A DNA stretch of 64,000 nt from RGIG8050 sp045588915 (GTDB lineage Bacteria; Bacillota; Clostridia; Christensenellales; UBA1242), in the NCBI GenBank assembly GCA_045588915.1, contig JAZNFA010000009.1, positions 1 to 64,000 on the forward strand, given 5' to 3'. Position 1 is the stretch's first letter. Each line of letters begins with the position of its first letter. Shown in pieces: positions 1 through 7,521 of the stretch. The notes under the pieces are model-generated. The model was given only the letters and a program-made list of their open reading frames with translations. It was not told where the DNA came from and made no database searches. The translations under genes were made by a program, and so were the position numbers.

Positions 1-133
1 AAGAGATGGATTTAATGTTAAAGGACTAACAACTGCTGCTGGTCTTTTAGCTGTTACATGCATTGGATTAAGTATTGGAGCTGGCTTTTACTTAGGTGGA
101 ATTATAACTACTATAATAGTATATATTATTTAG
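1..133 (+). CDS. MgtC/SapB family membrane protein, C-terminal fragment
   Basis: The window opens inside this gene. The second frame reads RDGFNVKGLTTAAGLLAV and continues through two hydrophobic stretches to a TAG stop at 131-133. The VKGLTTAAGL...GAGFYLG pattern is typical of the last membrane helices of MgtC/SapB proteins, inner-membrane proteins linked to magnesium or acid stress in other bacteria. The stop falls at the end of the last helix. A coding-like hydrophilic stretch follows in another frame (next entry), so the gene may be frameshifted near its end. The family is fairly clear. The exact function is not. Confidence 0.6.
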   Translation, partial: RDGFNVKGLTTAAGLLAVTCIGLSIGAGFYLGGIITTIIVYII

Positions 134-336
134 TTTCTGAAATTAGAGAATTAAATAAATTAGTTGATTCTACTAAAGCTACTGAAGAATCAGAAGATTC
201 TATTGATAGCAAAGAGTTCCATGAAAAATATGCAAGTATTATAAACAGGTTAAAGTTAGTTCAAAAATTTGATTATAATTTTGATAATGGTGTCATGGTA
301 CAAGAGGGTAATAATATTACTAAAAAATTATATTAA
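58..336 (+). CDS. Hydrophilic open frame overlapping the MgtC-like 3' end
   Basis: This frame overlaps the end of the MgtC-like gene. Its first 25 codons are only the shadow of that gene. From about 134 it reads as an ordinary acidic, lysine-rich protein tail (LVSEIRELNKLVDSTKATEE and onward) ending in TAA at 334-336, directly before a terminator. One extra T in the ATTATTT stretch near 125-131 would fuse it to the MgtC-like frame as a C-terminal tail. I think it is more likely a displaced tail than an independent gene, since I see no ribosome-binding site before the first ATG. Confidence 0.3.
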   Translation: MHWIKYWSWLLLRWNYNYYNSIYYLVSEIRELNKLVDSTKATEESEDSIDSKEFHEKYASIINRLKLVQKFDYNFDNGVMVQEGNNITKKLY

Positions 337-360
337 AAGATACTTTTGTATCTTTTTTTT
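335..360 (+). terminator. Rho-independent terminator after the MgtC-like gene
   Basis: The stem AAAAGATAC / GTATCTTTT with a TTTT loop is followed by a T run. It lies directly after the TAA of the upstream frame. Confidence 0.7.
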
Positions 361-379
361 ATTTTTTTAAAAAAAAGTG

Positions 380-408
380 TTGTCAAATAACTTAGTTCAA
401 AGTATAAT
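380..408 (+). promoter_or_regulatory. Promoter of tRNA-Gly
   Basis: TTGTCA (380-385), a 17-base spacer and TATAAT (403-408) form a vegetative-type promoter about 24 bases upstream of the tRNA. Confidence 0.65.
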
Positions 409-432
409 TGATTATGTCAGTTGTTGATACAT

Positions 433-506
433 GCGGGTGTAGTTCAATGGTAGAACTCCAGCCTTCCAAGCTGATAGCGTCGGTTCGATTCCGATCACCC
501 GCTCCA
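433..506 (+). tRNA. tRNA-Gly(TCC)
   Basis: The acceptor arms GCGGGTG and CACCCGC pair. The anticodon loop CTTCCAA gives anticodon TCC, the T arm contains GGTTCGATTCC, and the gene encodes its own CCA end (504-506). Confidence 0.95.
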
Positions 507-512
507 AAAGTG

Positions 513-541
513 AAATAACCCTGTTGGGGTTATTTTTTTTG
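513..541. terminator. Bidirectional terminator between tRNA-Gly and the DUF6512 gene
   Basis: The hairpin AATAACCC-TGTTG-GGGTTATT is followed by eight T on the plus strand. On the minus strand the hairpin lies at the very end of the opposing DUF6512 gene, so it may serve both transcripts. Confidence 0.7.
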
Positions 542-1078
542 TTCATTTTTTGTTGAGTCGGAATGACCTTTGAATCCGTAATCGTCGGTAATTGGGTCTT
601 TAAATAAAAAGTTACGTAGTGGCATCAAAGTTAAAGTTAGATAACACCCAAAGACAATGAATGTGCCAATGGTTGTTAGATATTGCCAGAAAAAGTTGAC
701 TGGTTTGAGTGCGATAAGATTAAAGAACAGCAGTTGACTGCAAATAATGACAACGTAAAAGATAAGGATGTTAACAACAGTATTGTCTTTTTTGAAGATA
801 AATTGGTAGCCGTAAAAGAGCAGTGGCATCAAAATAATTACCGTTAATAAACTGAATAATTTGGCTAAAAAATAATTTGGATTTGGGCCGTAAATGAAAC
901 CGTCAATCAAACTCCAAAGAATGGTCGCTGTTAAGGCAATCTTGATGTGCTCCCACGTGCTTTCGTTAACAGAACCAAACAATCCAACAATTTTATTATG
1001 TTCTGATAGTTCATAAATAAAATGAGCAATTGTGCCGATGACAGAAATGACTATGATACTAACAATGAGAATTGCCAT
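530..1078 (-). CDS. DUF6512 family membrane protein
   Basis: A predicted integral membrane protein of about 182 residues. The segment ELSEHNKIVGLFGSVNESTW followed by EHIK is a hallmark I associate with DUF6512, and about five or six hydrophobic segments follow. The frame is open further upstream, but that part runs through the minus-strand tRNA-Thr, so I place the start at the ATG at 1078, just before the first hydrophobic segment (MAILIVSIIVISVIG). No clear ribosome-binding site is visible and the gene may be cotranscribed with the tRNA. Function is unknown for the family. Confidence 0.65.
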   Translation of the reverse strand: MAILIVSIIVISVIGTIAHFIYELSEHNKIVGLFGSVNESTWEHIKIALTATILWSLIDGFIYGPNPNYFLAKLFSLLTVIILMPLLFYGYQFIFKKDNTVVNILIFYVVIICSQLLFFNLIALKPVNFFWQYLTTIGTFIVFGCYLTLTLMPLRNFLFKDPITDDYGFKGHSDSTKNEQKK

Positions 1079-1122
1079 TGTCAATAAATATTGAATAACT
1101 ATCTTGATTATGCGTTTTTTTT

Positions 1123-1198
1123 TGGAGCTGATGGCGAGATTCGAACTCGCGACCTTTTGATTACGAATCAAATGCACTACCGACTGTGCTACATCAGC
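1123..1198 (-). tRNA. tRNA-Thr(CGT)
   Basis: Read on the minus strand, acceptor arms GCTGATG and CATCAGC pair, the anticodon stem TTTGA/TCAAA encloses loop TTCGTAA (anticodon CGT, codon ACG), the T arm GCGAGTTCGAATCTCGC is perfect, and the CCA end is encoded. Confidence 0.95.
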
Positions 1199-1260
1199 GT
1201 GCCTTTAGTTTAGCACGAAAATTACAGAAAATGCAAGTCGATTTAGCCGTATATATAATT

Positions 1261-1869
1261 ATGCGACGAATTACTTGTTGGACTTTAAGAATTGGAGCTG
1301 TGGTTGCTGTTTGTGCAGTTTGGTTGGTTTTTGCCGTGAATCCTGTTGTGTTTAACTATGCTGGTGCTTTGATTGATGCAGTAGCTGTGCAAGCTGTCAA
1401 CTGTGGAATAGCCGATGTAGTAAATACTGATACGTATAGTAATTTGACGGACATTCGTCGTGATGAGAACGGTACGATTACCAGCATCAACGCAGACGCT
1501 GTGGCAATGAACTTTTTGGCTGTCAAAGTTTCCACGTATGCACAAAATTATTTAACCGAATTAGGTAATCAAGGTCTTCCTGTGCCAGTAGGAACTTTTT
1601 CGGGGATTCCATTTCTTGTGGGACAAGGATGGACAGTAAGGTTAAAGTTCAAACTAATAGGAGCAATGAATTGCAGTTTTGATTCTGAATTCAAGACGGC
1701 TGGGATTAACCAAACGGAACACAAAATTACATTGCGTACCTATGCTGTGGTTGATATTGTATTGCCGTTTTGTACGAAGCGCACTAAGGTTGCTGTTGAT
1801 ATGTTGTTTGCCGATAGCATTATTGTGGGACAAGTACCAGAATTTATGTTTACGCATACAATGAAGTAA
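1261..1869 (+). CDS. yunB: Sporulation protein YunB
   Basis: A 202-residue protein with one N-terminal membrane helix (VVAVCAVWLVFAVNPVVF) and an extracytoplasmic domain. The strongest marker is the family motif GINQTEHKITL late in the protein, together with VPVGTFSGIPFLVGQG and the ending DSIIVGQVPEF, all as I remember YunB. In Bacillus yunB is a mother-cell (sigma-E) gene needed for normal sporulation. The frame is open 75 bases further upstream, but that part overlaps the tRNA-Thr region. I choose the ATG at 1261 because TATATA ends five bases before it, as in other leaderless starts here. Confidence 0.8.
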   Translation: MRRITCWTLRIGAVVAVCAVWLVFAVNPVVFNYAGALIDAVAVQAVNCGIADVVNTDTYSNLTDIRRDENGTITSINADAVAMNFLAVKVSTYAQNYLTELGNQGLPVPVGTFSGIPFLVGQGWTVRLKFKLIGAMNCSFDSEFKTAGINQTEHKITLRTYAVVDIVLPFCTKRTKVAVDMLFADSIIVGQVPEFMFTHTMK

Positions 1870-1910
1870 TGACCGCCTTTGGAGCGGTTTGCAAAGGAGG
1901 AGAAATCAAT

Positions 1911-2078
1911 ATGTGGTGTTATTGCCCAGTATATGGTTATAGTTATAGCAATCGATATATTTATCCGTATGGTTTCAATCAACCATATTATTATACAACT
2001 GCATGTAATAGCTGTTGGAACAGAAGTAGTTCAGGATGTGGTTGCTGTAATTATAGTGATGTCGTTTATTATGCTTAA
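1911..2078 (+). CDS. Small Cys/Tyr-rich peptide, possibly a spore coat component
   Basis: A 55-residue peptide (MWCYCPVYGYSYSNRYIYPY...) with seven cysteines, including a GCGCC cluster near the end, and about a quarter tyrosine. A strong ribosome-binding site (AAAGGAGG, 10 bases before ATG) fixes the start. It follows yunB by 41 bases and is probably cotranscribed with it. Such composition is seen in spore coat and crust peptides that crosslink through cysteine and tyrosine. The coat role is inferred from composition and neighbour only. Confidence 0.6.
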   Translation: MWCYCPVYGYSYSNRYIYPYGFNQPYYYTTACNSCWNRSSSGCGCCNYSDVVYYA

Positions 2079-2146
2079 ATAAAAATTTTTCTCAAATTTT
2101 CTCATAAAAAAGAACGCCTTAGTCATTGGTTTATGAAACTAATTAG

Positions 2147-2182
2147 GCACTTTATCAAAATAATTGATAAGGTGTCTTTTTT
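2147..2182 (+). terminator. Terminator after the yunB unit
   Basis: The hairpin GCACTTTATC / GATAAGGTGT with an AT-rich loop is followed by TCTTTTTTATT. Confidence 0.7.
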
Positions 2183-2295
2183 ATTAAAAAAATTCTAAAT
2201 TATTTTCTTAAAATCAACACATTTTATTTTTAGTGTTGTGGAGCTTGTGAAAAATTATTGCTATAATAATGGTATTAAAAATAAAAGGAGATAAA

Positions 2296-2652
2296 ATGAA
2301 CACAGACAAAATTTACGCAGAACAAATTGCCAATGAGTATGCACCTAAGAAAACGTCAAAGGTTGTTGCTCTAAAAAAATTAGACCAAAAGGCAAAAAAG
2401 CCAGCTAAAGTATTTACTTATAGTTTTGGTGTTATCTTTGCTCTTATCCTTGGAACCGGTATGAGTTTCTGTATGGGGGCTATTGGTGGTGGAACAACAT
2501 TGTCAATGGTGATTGGTGTTGTTGTTGGAGTTGTTGGACTTATAGGTTGTGGTGTAAACTATCCAATTTATAAGAAAATGCTCAAAAGTGGTAAACAAAA
2601 ATATGGCTCTGACATTATTCGTTTAGCAAAAGAAATTGCTGAGGAGGAATAA
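2296..2652 (+). CDS. Conserved small membrane protein of the TetR-linked type
   Basis: 118 residues. It begins MNTDKIYAEQIANEYAPKKT, has a basic N-terminal third, two hydrophobic helices (about residues 42-63 and 66-88) and a charged tail ending KEIAEEE. I recognise close relatives in many Clostridia as uncharacterised proteins, sometimes misnamed dihydropteridine reductase. The start is set by AAAAGGAG six bases upstream of ATG at 2296. The TetR gene follows after 4 bases, so the two form an operon. Function is unknown; a stress-linked membrane role under the adjacent TetR regulator is plausible. Confidence 0.6.
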   Translation: MNTDKIYAEQIANEYAPKKTSKVVALKKLDQKAKKPAKVFTYSFGVIFALILGTGMSFCMGAIGGGTTLSMVIGVVVGVVGLIGCGVNYPIYKKMLKSGKQKYGSDIIRLAKEIAEEE

Positions 2653-2656
2653 GAAA

Positions 2657-3280
2657 GTGGAAAGCAACAAATTAAATAAATCTGAAAGTAAATATTATAA
2701 TACTGCTTGTTTAATGGATGAGGCATTGATTTTGTTGCTTGAAAGAAAAGAATATGCTTTTATTACAGTAAAAGAAATTTGTGAAAAAGCAGGGGTAAAT
2801 CGTTCTACATTCTATCTGCATTATGAAACGATAGATGACTTACTTTCGGAATGTATTGAGTATGTTGGACATAAAATTAACAAAAAATTTAGCAATAAAG
2901 TAATAAATAAAAAAATTATAAATAACTCTAAATTAGAAGATTTATTGTTAATTACACCGGAATATCTATTGCCATATTTAGAATTTTTAAAAGAAAATAA
3001 AGCAATATACAAAATTGCTTATTCGCAACCCACAATATTAAAAGAGCAATACATTATTAACCATCTTCATATAAATATATTTGAACCAATATTAGATAGA
3101 TTTTTAGTTCCAAAGCGTGAACAAAAATATATGATGAGTTTTTATTTGTCGGGTATGAGTGCTGTAATGCGCGATTGGATAAAGAATGACTGCAAAGAAG
3201 AAATTCAAACTATTATAAATATATTAACAAAATGTCTAAATTTAGGAGATATGTCTTGTTTGAAAGAAATAAATTTTTAA
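2657..3280 (+). CDS. TetR/AcrR family transcriptional regulator
   Basis: 207 residues with a GTG start. GAGGAGGAAT, inside the end of the preceding gene, is the ribosome-binding site. The helix-turn-helix ITVKEICEKAGVNRSTFYLH followed by YETIDDLL is the classic TetR signature near residues 37-62. The C-terminal ligand domain has several aromatic residues. The gene is sandwiched between two membrane-protein genes and overlaps the next by 49 bases, so it probably controls this set. The ligand cannot be deduced. Confidence 0.85.
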   Translation: MESNKLNKSESKYYNTACLMDEALILLLERKEYAFITVKEICEKAGVNRSTFYLHYETIDDLLSECIEYVGHKINKKFSNKVINKKIINNSKLEDLLLITPEYLLPYLEFLKENKAIYKIAYSQPTILKEQYIINHLHINIFEPILDRFLVPKREQKYMMSFYLSGMSAVMRDWIKNDCKEEIQTIINILTKCLNLGDMSCLKEINF

Positions 3281-4123
3281 AAATGATATGTTATCCACAT
3301 ATAGCAATAGTTGTAGTTTTTACGGCTATTGCTATTTTTGGGTTAATATATAGTTTTGCCTTTAATAATCCTATTTCCTTTTTGCAGTATTGTTCTTATG
3401 TAATTTCAGCATATGCTTTAATGATTGTTTGTTTTAGATTATCTGTTGTTGTAAAAAAAATAAAAATGTTTTCTGAAAATAATAAACTACTTATAAAATA
3501 TAAAACAGATATAAATTACAGGAACAAAATTTCATTATACACAAACACATCAACAAATATATTGTGTATGTTGTTTTATTTAATGATGGGTGTGATAAAT
3601 CAATCATTGTGGTTTTATTCTTTGGCAGTATATTATATTTTATTATCAATAATGAGATTTTTTTTATTAAAAGATATACATAAAGATTATCAATCTAATA
3701 TAAAACAACAATGGTACAGATATCGGTTTTGTGGAATTATTTTAGTTATTATGAATATTGCTCTTGCAATAATTACTTTTTTTGTGATTCGTTATAATCA
3801 AGGTTTTTTATACCATTTTATAGAAACTATAGCAATAGCACTATTTACGTTCATATCTACAACATTAGCAATTATAAACAGTATTAGATATAGAAAATTC
3901 AATCAACCTATTATAAGTGCAATAAAATTTGTTAGTCTATCATCAGCTTTAGTATCAATGTTTTCTTTGGAAACTGCAATGTTAACTGTTTTTGGCACTT
4001 CAGAAGATTATTTATTTAAAAAAAATAATGACAACTTTAACAGGTTCAATCTTTGCTGTTATTATATTGATAATGGGAATTTTTATGATAATAAAAAGTT
4101 CAATAGAAATTAAAAAATATTAA
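3232..4123 (+). pseudogene. Polytopic membrane protein interrupted by a frameshift at an A8 run
   Basis: The gene starts at ATG 3232 inside the TetR gene. It encodes at least seven hydrophobic segments with basic loops, a type of membrane protein often paired with TetR in Clostridia. In the first frame it would end at 4113 with the unlikely tail NNDNFNRFNLCCYYIDNG. Shifting by one base at the eight A residues (4018-4025) gives KKIMTTLTGSIFAVIILIMG and a final basic tail ending at TAA 4121-4123. That is a convincing last membrane helix. The run is therefore one A too long, through mutation, assembly error or a slippage site. Function is unknown. Confidence 0.6.
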
Positions 4124-4162
4124 AATGGTAGTTAAGCACACTTGACAACCGTAAGAAAGAGT

Positions 4163-4200
4163 AAAAAACACCTTAATGTTTTGTCGATTAAGGTGTTTTT
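4163..4200. terminator. Bidirectional terminator between convergent genes
   Basis: The stem AAAACACCTTAAT / ATTAAGGTGTTTT is flanked by an A run on the left and a T run on the right, so it can end both the plus-strand membrane gene and the minus-strand gene that follows. Confidence 0.75.
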
Positions 4201-4225
4201 ATTTCATTAGTTTTCTTTGTTCTGG

Positions 4226-5077
4226 TTAGATTTGTGTGTTGTCTTTGGTGTTTGTTTCGTTTGTCTTCGTTTGTAGATTTTGCGCAATGAAAGCAGTTAA
4301 GACTTCGTCCAATTCGTTTTGGACCAGTTCAGCTTTTTTAGCATATTCACAGAAGTGGTGTAGTTTAGGTGTTTGGGGTTCGTGTGCTTGTTGTTGGTAC
4401 TTTTCAACTACTGCTTTGATTGCTGGTAAACTTGCTTGGAAGTCACTACGTTGATAAACCATTTGACAGTATTTTTTGATTTCGTCTTCGGTTGTTTTTC
4501 TTTCTTCTTCAATCTGAGAATTTTTGGGAACAATAATATTGTTGTATGCGTGATAATCAACGTCGGTTGCTTTTTTTAATTCAGCATTGGTGACTGTATG
4601 AAATTGGAATTCAGCATTAACGTCTTTGTAGTTTGTATGAAGATGAACTGCATTATAATCTTCTCTTTCGTGAATGACAACATCGCCACCAAATTTTTTC
4701 AAGAATCCTTCAAGAATGTTTGGTAAGGATTGATAATTTTGAATAATTACGGTAAAACGAGACCAGTCACTGATTTTGTCAAATAATTCTGCTTCATTGT
4801 CTTTGAAATCACGAGCGATAATTTCACTCATTTCAACATTATTCTCGGCATCTTCCTTAGTACGAATTTTACGGTCTAATTTTTGTGAAAGGTTGTAAAG
4901 ATTTTTTGCACCTGGATTGATTGTGCCAATAATGCCTAAATTATTTTCCACGTGCTTGATTGCAAGTGGTTCGCGTTTAATATTGTTGCCAAAGACTTTG
5001 CTTTCTAAGTCATAAATAGCATTGATGGCTTGTTCGTTATCAAGTTCCATTGATGTATTATTTAATTGTTCATTCAT
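4226..5077 (-). CDS. RelA/SpoT-like domain protein (tentative)
   Basis: 283 residues, soluble. The middle part (about 100-190) reads KISDWSRFTVIIQNYQSLPN, then a loop, YNAVHLHTNY, VNAEFQFHT and VDYHAYNN. The order D-R-x-T, [D]YNAVH, E-Q-x-H-T resembles the synthetase fold of RelA/SpoT enzymes and their small relatives, but no (p)ppGpp synthetase signature is complete. The C-terminal third is helical and Gln-rich. The start at 5077 has AGGAGTT nine bases upstream. It is a single gene facing a shared terminator. It could also be an unrelated nucleotidyltransferase-like protein. Confidence 0.4.
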   Translation of the reverse strand: MNEQLNNTSMELDNEQAINAIYDLESKVFGNNIKREPLAIKHVENNLGIIGTINPGAKNLYNLSQKLDRKIRTKEDAENNVEMSEIIARDFKDNEAELFDKISDWSRFTVIIQNYQSLPNILEGFLKKFGGDVVIHEREDYNAVHLHTNYKDVNAEFQFHTVTNAELKKATDVDYHAYNNIIVPKNSQIEEERKTTEDEIKKYCQMVYQRSDFQASLPAIKAVVEKYQQQAHEPQTPKLHHFCEYAKKAELVQNELDEVLTAFIAQNLQTKTNETNTKDNTQI

Positions 5078-5208
5078 AAAAATTCAACTCCTCTTGTTTT
5101 TTGTCTTCCCCCGACACACAAGCATAGATTATATAACTATTGTATGCCAATGTCAAGTTTTTGCTCCTTGAGGTTATTGGTTTTTCATTTCACGATAATA
5201 ATGGTATT

Positions 5209-6510
5209 ATGGGATTTAGTTGGAGACGTATGTTTAATTCTAAATCCAAAGGTAATATTTCACGTGTTATTTTGCATTGTGACTTGAATAATTTTTTTGC
5301 TTCGGTGGCAGTTGTTTGTCAACCGGAATTGCGTGGAAAGTTTATTGCTGTTTGTGGTAATCCATCTTTACGGAAGGGGATTGTCTTGGCAAAAAGTGAG
5401 AATGCCAAACGAATGGGTGTGAAAACCGGAATGCCGATTTGGGAAGCGAAACGGCTTTGTCCGGAAATTGAAATTGTTCCAACTGATTACGAAGCATATG
5501 AAATGTACAGTAAAAAAGTACAAAATATTTATTATCGATTTACCAATCAAGTGGAAAGTTTTGGTATTGATGAATGTTGGTTAGATGTAACACATAGTCA
5601 AAAACTTTTTGGTGATGGCGTTGCAATTGCTCATCAAATTCGGCGTGCGATTAAAGATGAGTTAGGGCTAACAATTTCAGTTGGCGTTTCGTTTAATAAA
5701 ACTTATGCAAAGTTAGGTAGTGATTTGGCTGAGCCTGATGCTGTGGTGGAAATTAACTTAACAAATTATCAAAGTTTAATATACCCATTACCTTTAAGTA
5801 ATTTATTATTCGTGGGGAAAAAGACACTAAATGTACTGCAAAAATTAAATGTAAAAACAATTGGCGATTTAGCAAATTATAACGTGAATATCTTAAAAAG
5901 TTTTCTTGGCATTAATGCTGAAAAGTTAATTGCGGCAGCTCGTGGTGAGGATTACAGCGAAGTAAATGATTATTATTTTCGTGAAGTACCACGCAGTGTT
6001 GGTAATGGAACAACATTGCCTTTTGATTTAACTACTCGGCAGGAAGTAGAATCTGTGATTTACTTGTTGAGTGAAAAAATTGCTTTCCGGTTACGAGAAC
6101 AAAAGTTGCAAGGGTTTACAATTCATTTATCAATCAAAAATCCTGAACTGCAATGGTGTGGTGCGCAGACAAGTTTACCTTATGCAACGCACACAGTTTT
6201 GACAATTCGTCGGACAGCAATGAAAATCTTTGAGCAAATTTGGGTGCAAAAACCATTTCGTCCGATTCGTGCTTTAAGAGTTGCCGTCGGAAATTTGACT
6301 ACGGTCAGTGATTTACAAACTAATTTATTAAGTGATGTGAATGATGAAATTAAAAATCAAGCGTTAGATAATGCTTTTGAGAAAATAAGAAGAAAGTACG
6401 GAACAGAACAAATTATGCTGGGGGGAACTGCCAACACTTACCAAAAGTTAGGTTTTGATTTGCACCTTTATGATTGTGACAATGTTGATCACTTAAATGA
6501 AGAAATTTAA
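5209..6510 (+). CDS. dinB: DNA polymerase IV (Y family)
   Basis: About 433 residues. VILHCDLNNFFASVAVVCQP near the N terminus carries the first catalytic Asp, and SFGIDECWLDVT supplies the Asp-Glu pair of the Y-family palm. A helix-hairpin-helix region (VGKKTLNVLQKLNVKTIGDL) and a little-finger domain follow. It performs error-prone lesion bypass. I start it at ATG 5209 (MGFSWRRMF) because AATAAT ends six bases upstream; the frame is open further but that stretch does not look like family sequence. No obvious beta-clamp motif was identified at the C terminus. Confidence 0.9.
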   Translation: MGFSWRRMFNSKSKGNISRVILHCDLNNFFASVAVVCQPELRGKFIAVCGNPSLRKGIVLAKSENAKRMGVKTGMPIWEAKRLCPEIEIVPTDYEAYEMYSKKVQNIYYRFTNQVESFGIDECWLDVTHSQKLFGDGVAIAHQIRRAIKDELGLTISVGVSFNKTYAKLGSDLAEPDAVVEINLTNYQSLIYPLPLSNLLFVGKKTLNVLQKLNVKTIGDLANYNVNILKSFLGINAEKLIAAARGEDYSEVNDYYFREVPRSVGNGTTLPFDLTTRQEVESVIYLLSEKIAFRLREQKLQGFTIHLSIKNPELQWCGAQTSLPYATHTVLTIRRTAMKIFEQIWVQKPFRPIRALRVAVGNLTTVSDLQTNLLSDVNDEIKNQALDNAFEKIRRKYGTEQIMLGGTANTYQKLGFDLHLYDCDNVDHLNEEI

Positions 6511-6511
6511 A

Positions 6512-6586
6512 TGGAGGCACGGGTCAGAATCGAACTGACGCATAACGGTTTTGCAGACCATTGCTTTACCACTTAGCAACCGTGCC
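6512..6586 (-). tRNA. tRNA-Cys(GCA)
   Basis: On the minus strand GGCACGG pairs with CCGTGCC, the anticodon loop CTGCAAA gives GCA, the T arm is GTCAGTTCGATTCTGAC, and the CCA end is encoded. It lies one base past the dinB stop, in the opposite orientation. Confidence 0.95.
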
Positions 6587-6672
6587 AGACCTTAACAATC
6601 TATTATATACAAAGAGAATGATTTTGGCAACAATTAGTTGTAAAAGCGTTCGTGCTGTGGGTATAATAAGAT

Positions 6673-7521
6673 ATGGCTCAAATTATTGATGGAAAAGCAT
6701 TAGCAGCAGCAGTGCGTGCAGAAGTGGCTACGTCAGTGCAGAAAATTCAAGCACAGGGTGGTGTGGTACGTTTTGCTGCCATCTTAGTCGGTAATGATCC
6801 AGCGAGCCAAATTTATGTACGGAATAAACAACGTGCTTGTGAACAAGCTGGGATAGTTTTTGAATTGCATACTTTGTCGGCGACTTGTCGGTATGAAGAG
6901 TTAACAGATTTGGTACGTAAATTATCAGCTGACCAAAGTGTGAATGGTATCTTGTTACAATTGCCTGTTCCTTATGAAGTTGTTGGTAATCGTTTAAGTG
7001 AAGTTATTAATTTGATTGATCCACGTAAGGATGTGGATGGTTTGACCGTCACAAATATGGGGTTGTTAGCCAGTGGTGGTCGTGGTTTGGTGGCTTGTAC
7101 AGCACAAGGTGTGCTGCACGCGATTCATAGTGTATGTCCTGATGTGAGTGGTAAAAATGTGGTTGTGATTGGGCGTAGTCAAATTGTGGGACGACCAACA
7201 GCGTTGTTATTGACGAATGAAAATGCGACCGTGACGGTGTGTCATCGCTTAACGAAAAACATCAGTCAATTTACCAAGATGGCTGACATTATTGTGGTAG
7301 CTGCGGGCTGTCCAAATTTATTGACAGCTGAGATGGTTAAAGATGGTGTTGTCGTTATTGATGTTGGCATTAACCGTTTGACTGATGGTCGTTTAGTCGG
7401 TGATGTCGATTTTGCTGGGGTAGCACCTAAAGCGGCGGCAATTACACCTGTGCCAGGTGGAATTGGACCATTGACAATTGCTTTTTTGTTAAAAAATATT
7501 GTGAGTGCTTATCGCTTCTAA
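6673..7521 (+). CDS. folD: Methylenetetrahydrofolate dehydrogenase/cyclohydrolase FolD
   Basis: 282 residues, normal family length. It has the substrate motif YVRNKQRACEQAGI with the catalytic Lys, the conserved GILLQLPVP, DPRKDVDGLT, and the NADP-binding VIGRSQIVGRP, ending with TPVPGGIGPLTIAFLL. It interconverts 5,10-methylene- and 10-formyl-THF in the cytosol for purine and formate metabolism. TATAAT (6662-6667) lies five bases before ATG, so the transcript should be leaderless. Its last 33 bases overlap the end of the convergent cysteine desulfurase gene. Confidence 0.95.
   Translation: MAQIIDGKALAAAVRAEVATSVQKIQAQGGVVRFAAILVGNDPASQIYVRNKQRACEQAGIVFELHTLSATCRYEELTDLVRKLSADQSVNGILLQLPVPYEVVGNRLSEVINLIDPRKDVDGLTVTNMGLLASGGRGLVACTAQGVLHAIHSVCPDVSGKNVVVIGRSQIVGRPTALLLTNENATVTVCHRLTKNISQFTKMADIIVVAAGCPNLLTAEMVKDGVVVIDVGINRLTDGRLVGDVDFAGVAPKAAAITPVPGGIGPLTIAFLLKNIVSAYRF

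Noticed and set aside
1124..1260. Upstream extensions of the DUF6512 gene and yunB
   Set aside because: Both would be translated from or against tRNA-Thr; the downstream starts have better support.
7489..7521. Overlap of folD and desulfurase 3' ends as an antisense regulator
   Set aside because: A 33-base convergent overlap is common in compact genomes and both proteins look complete, so no special function is needed.
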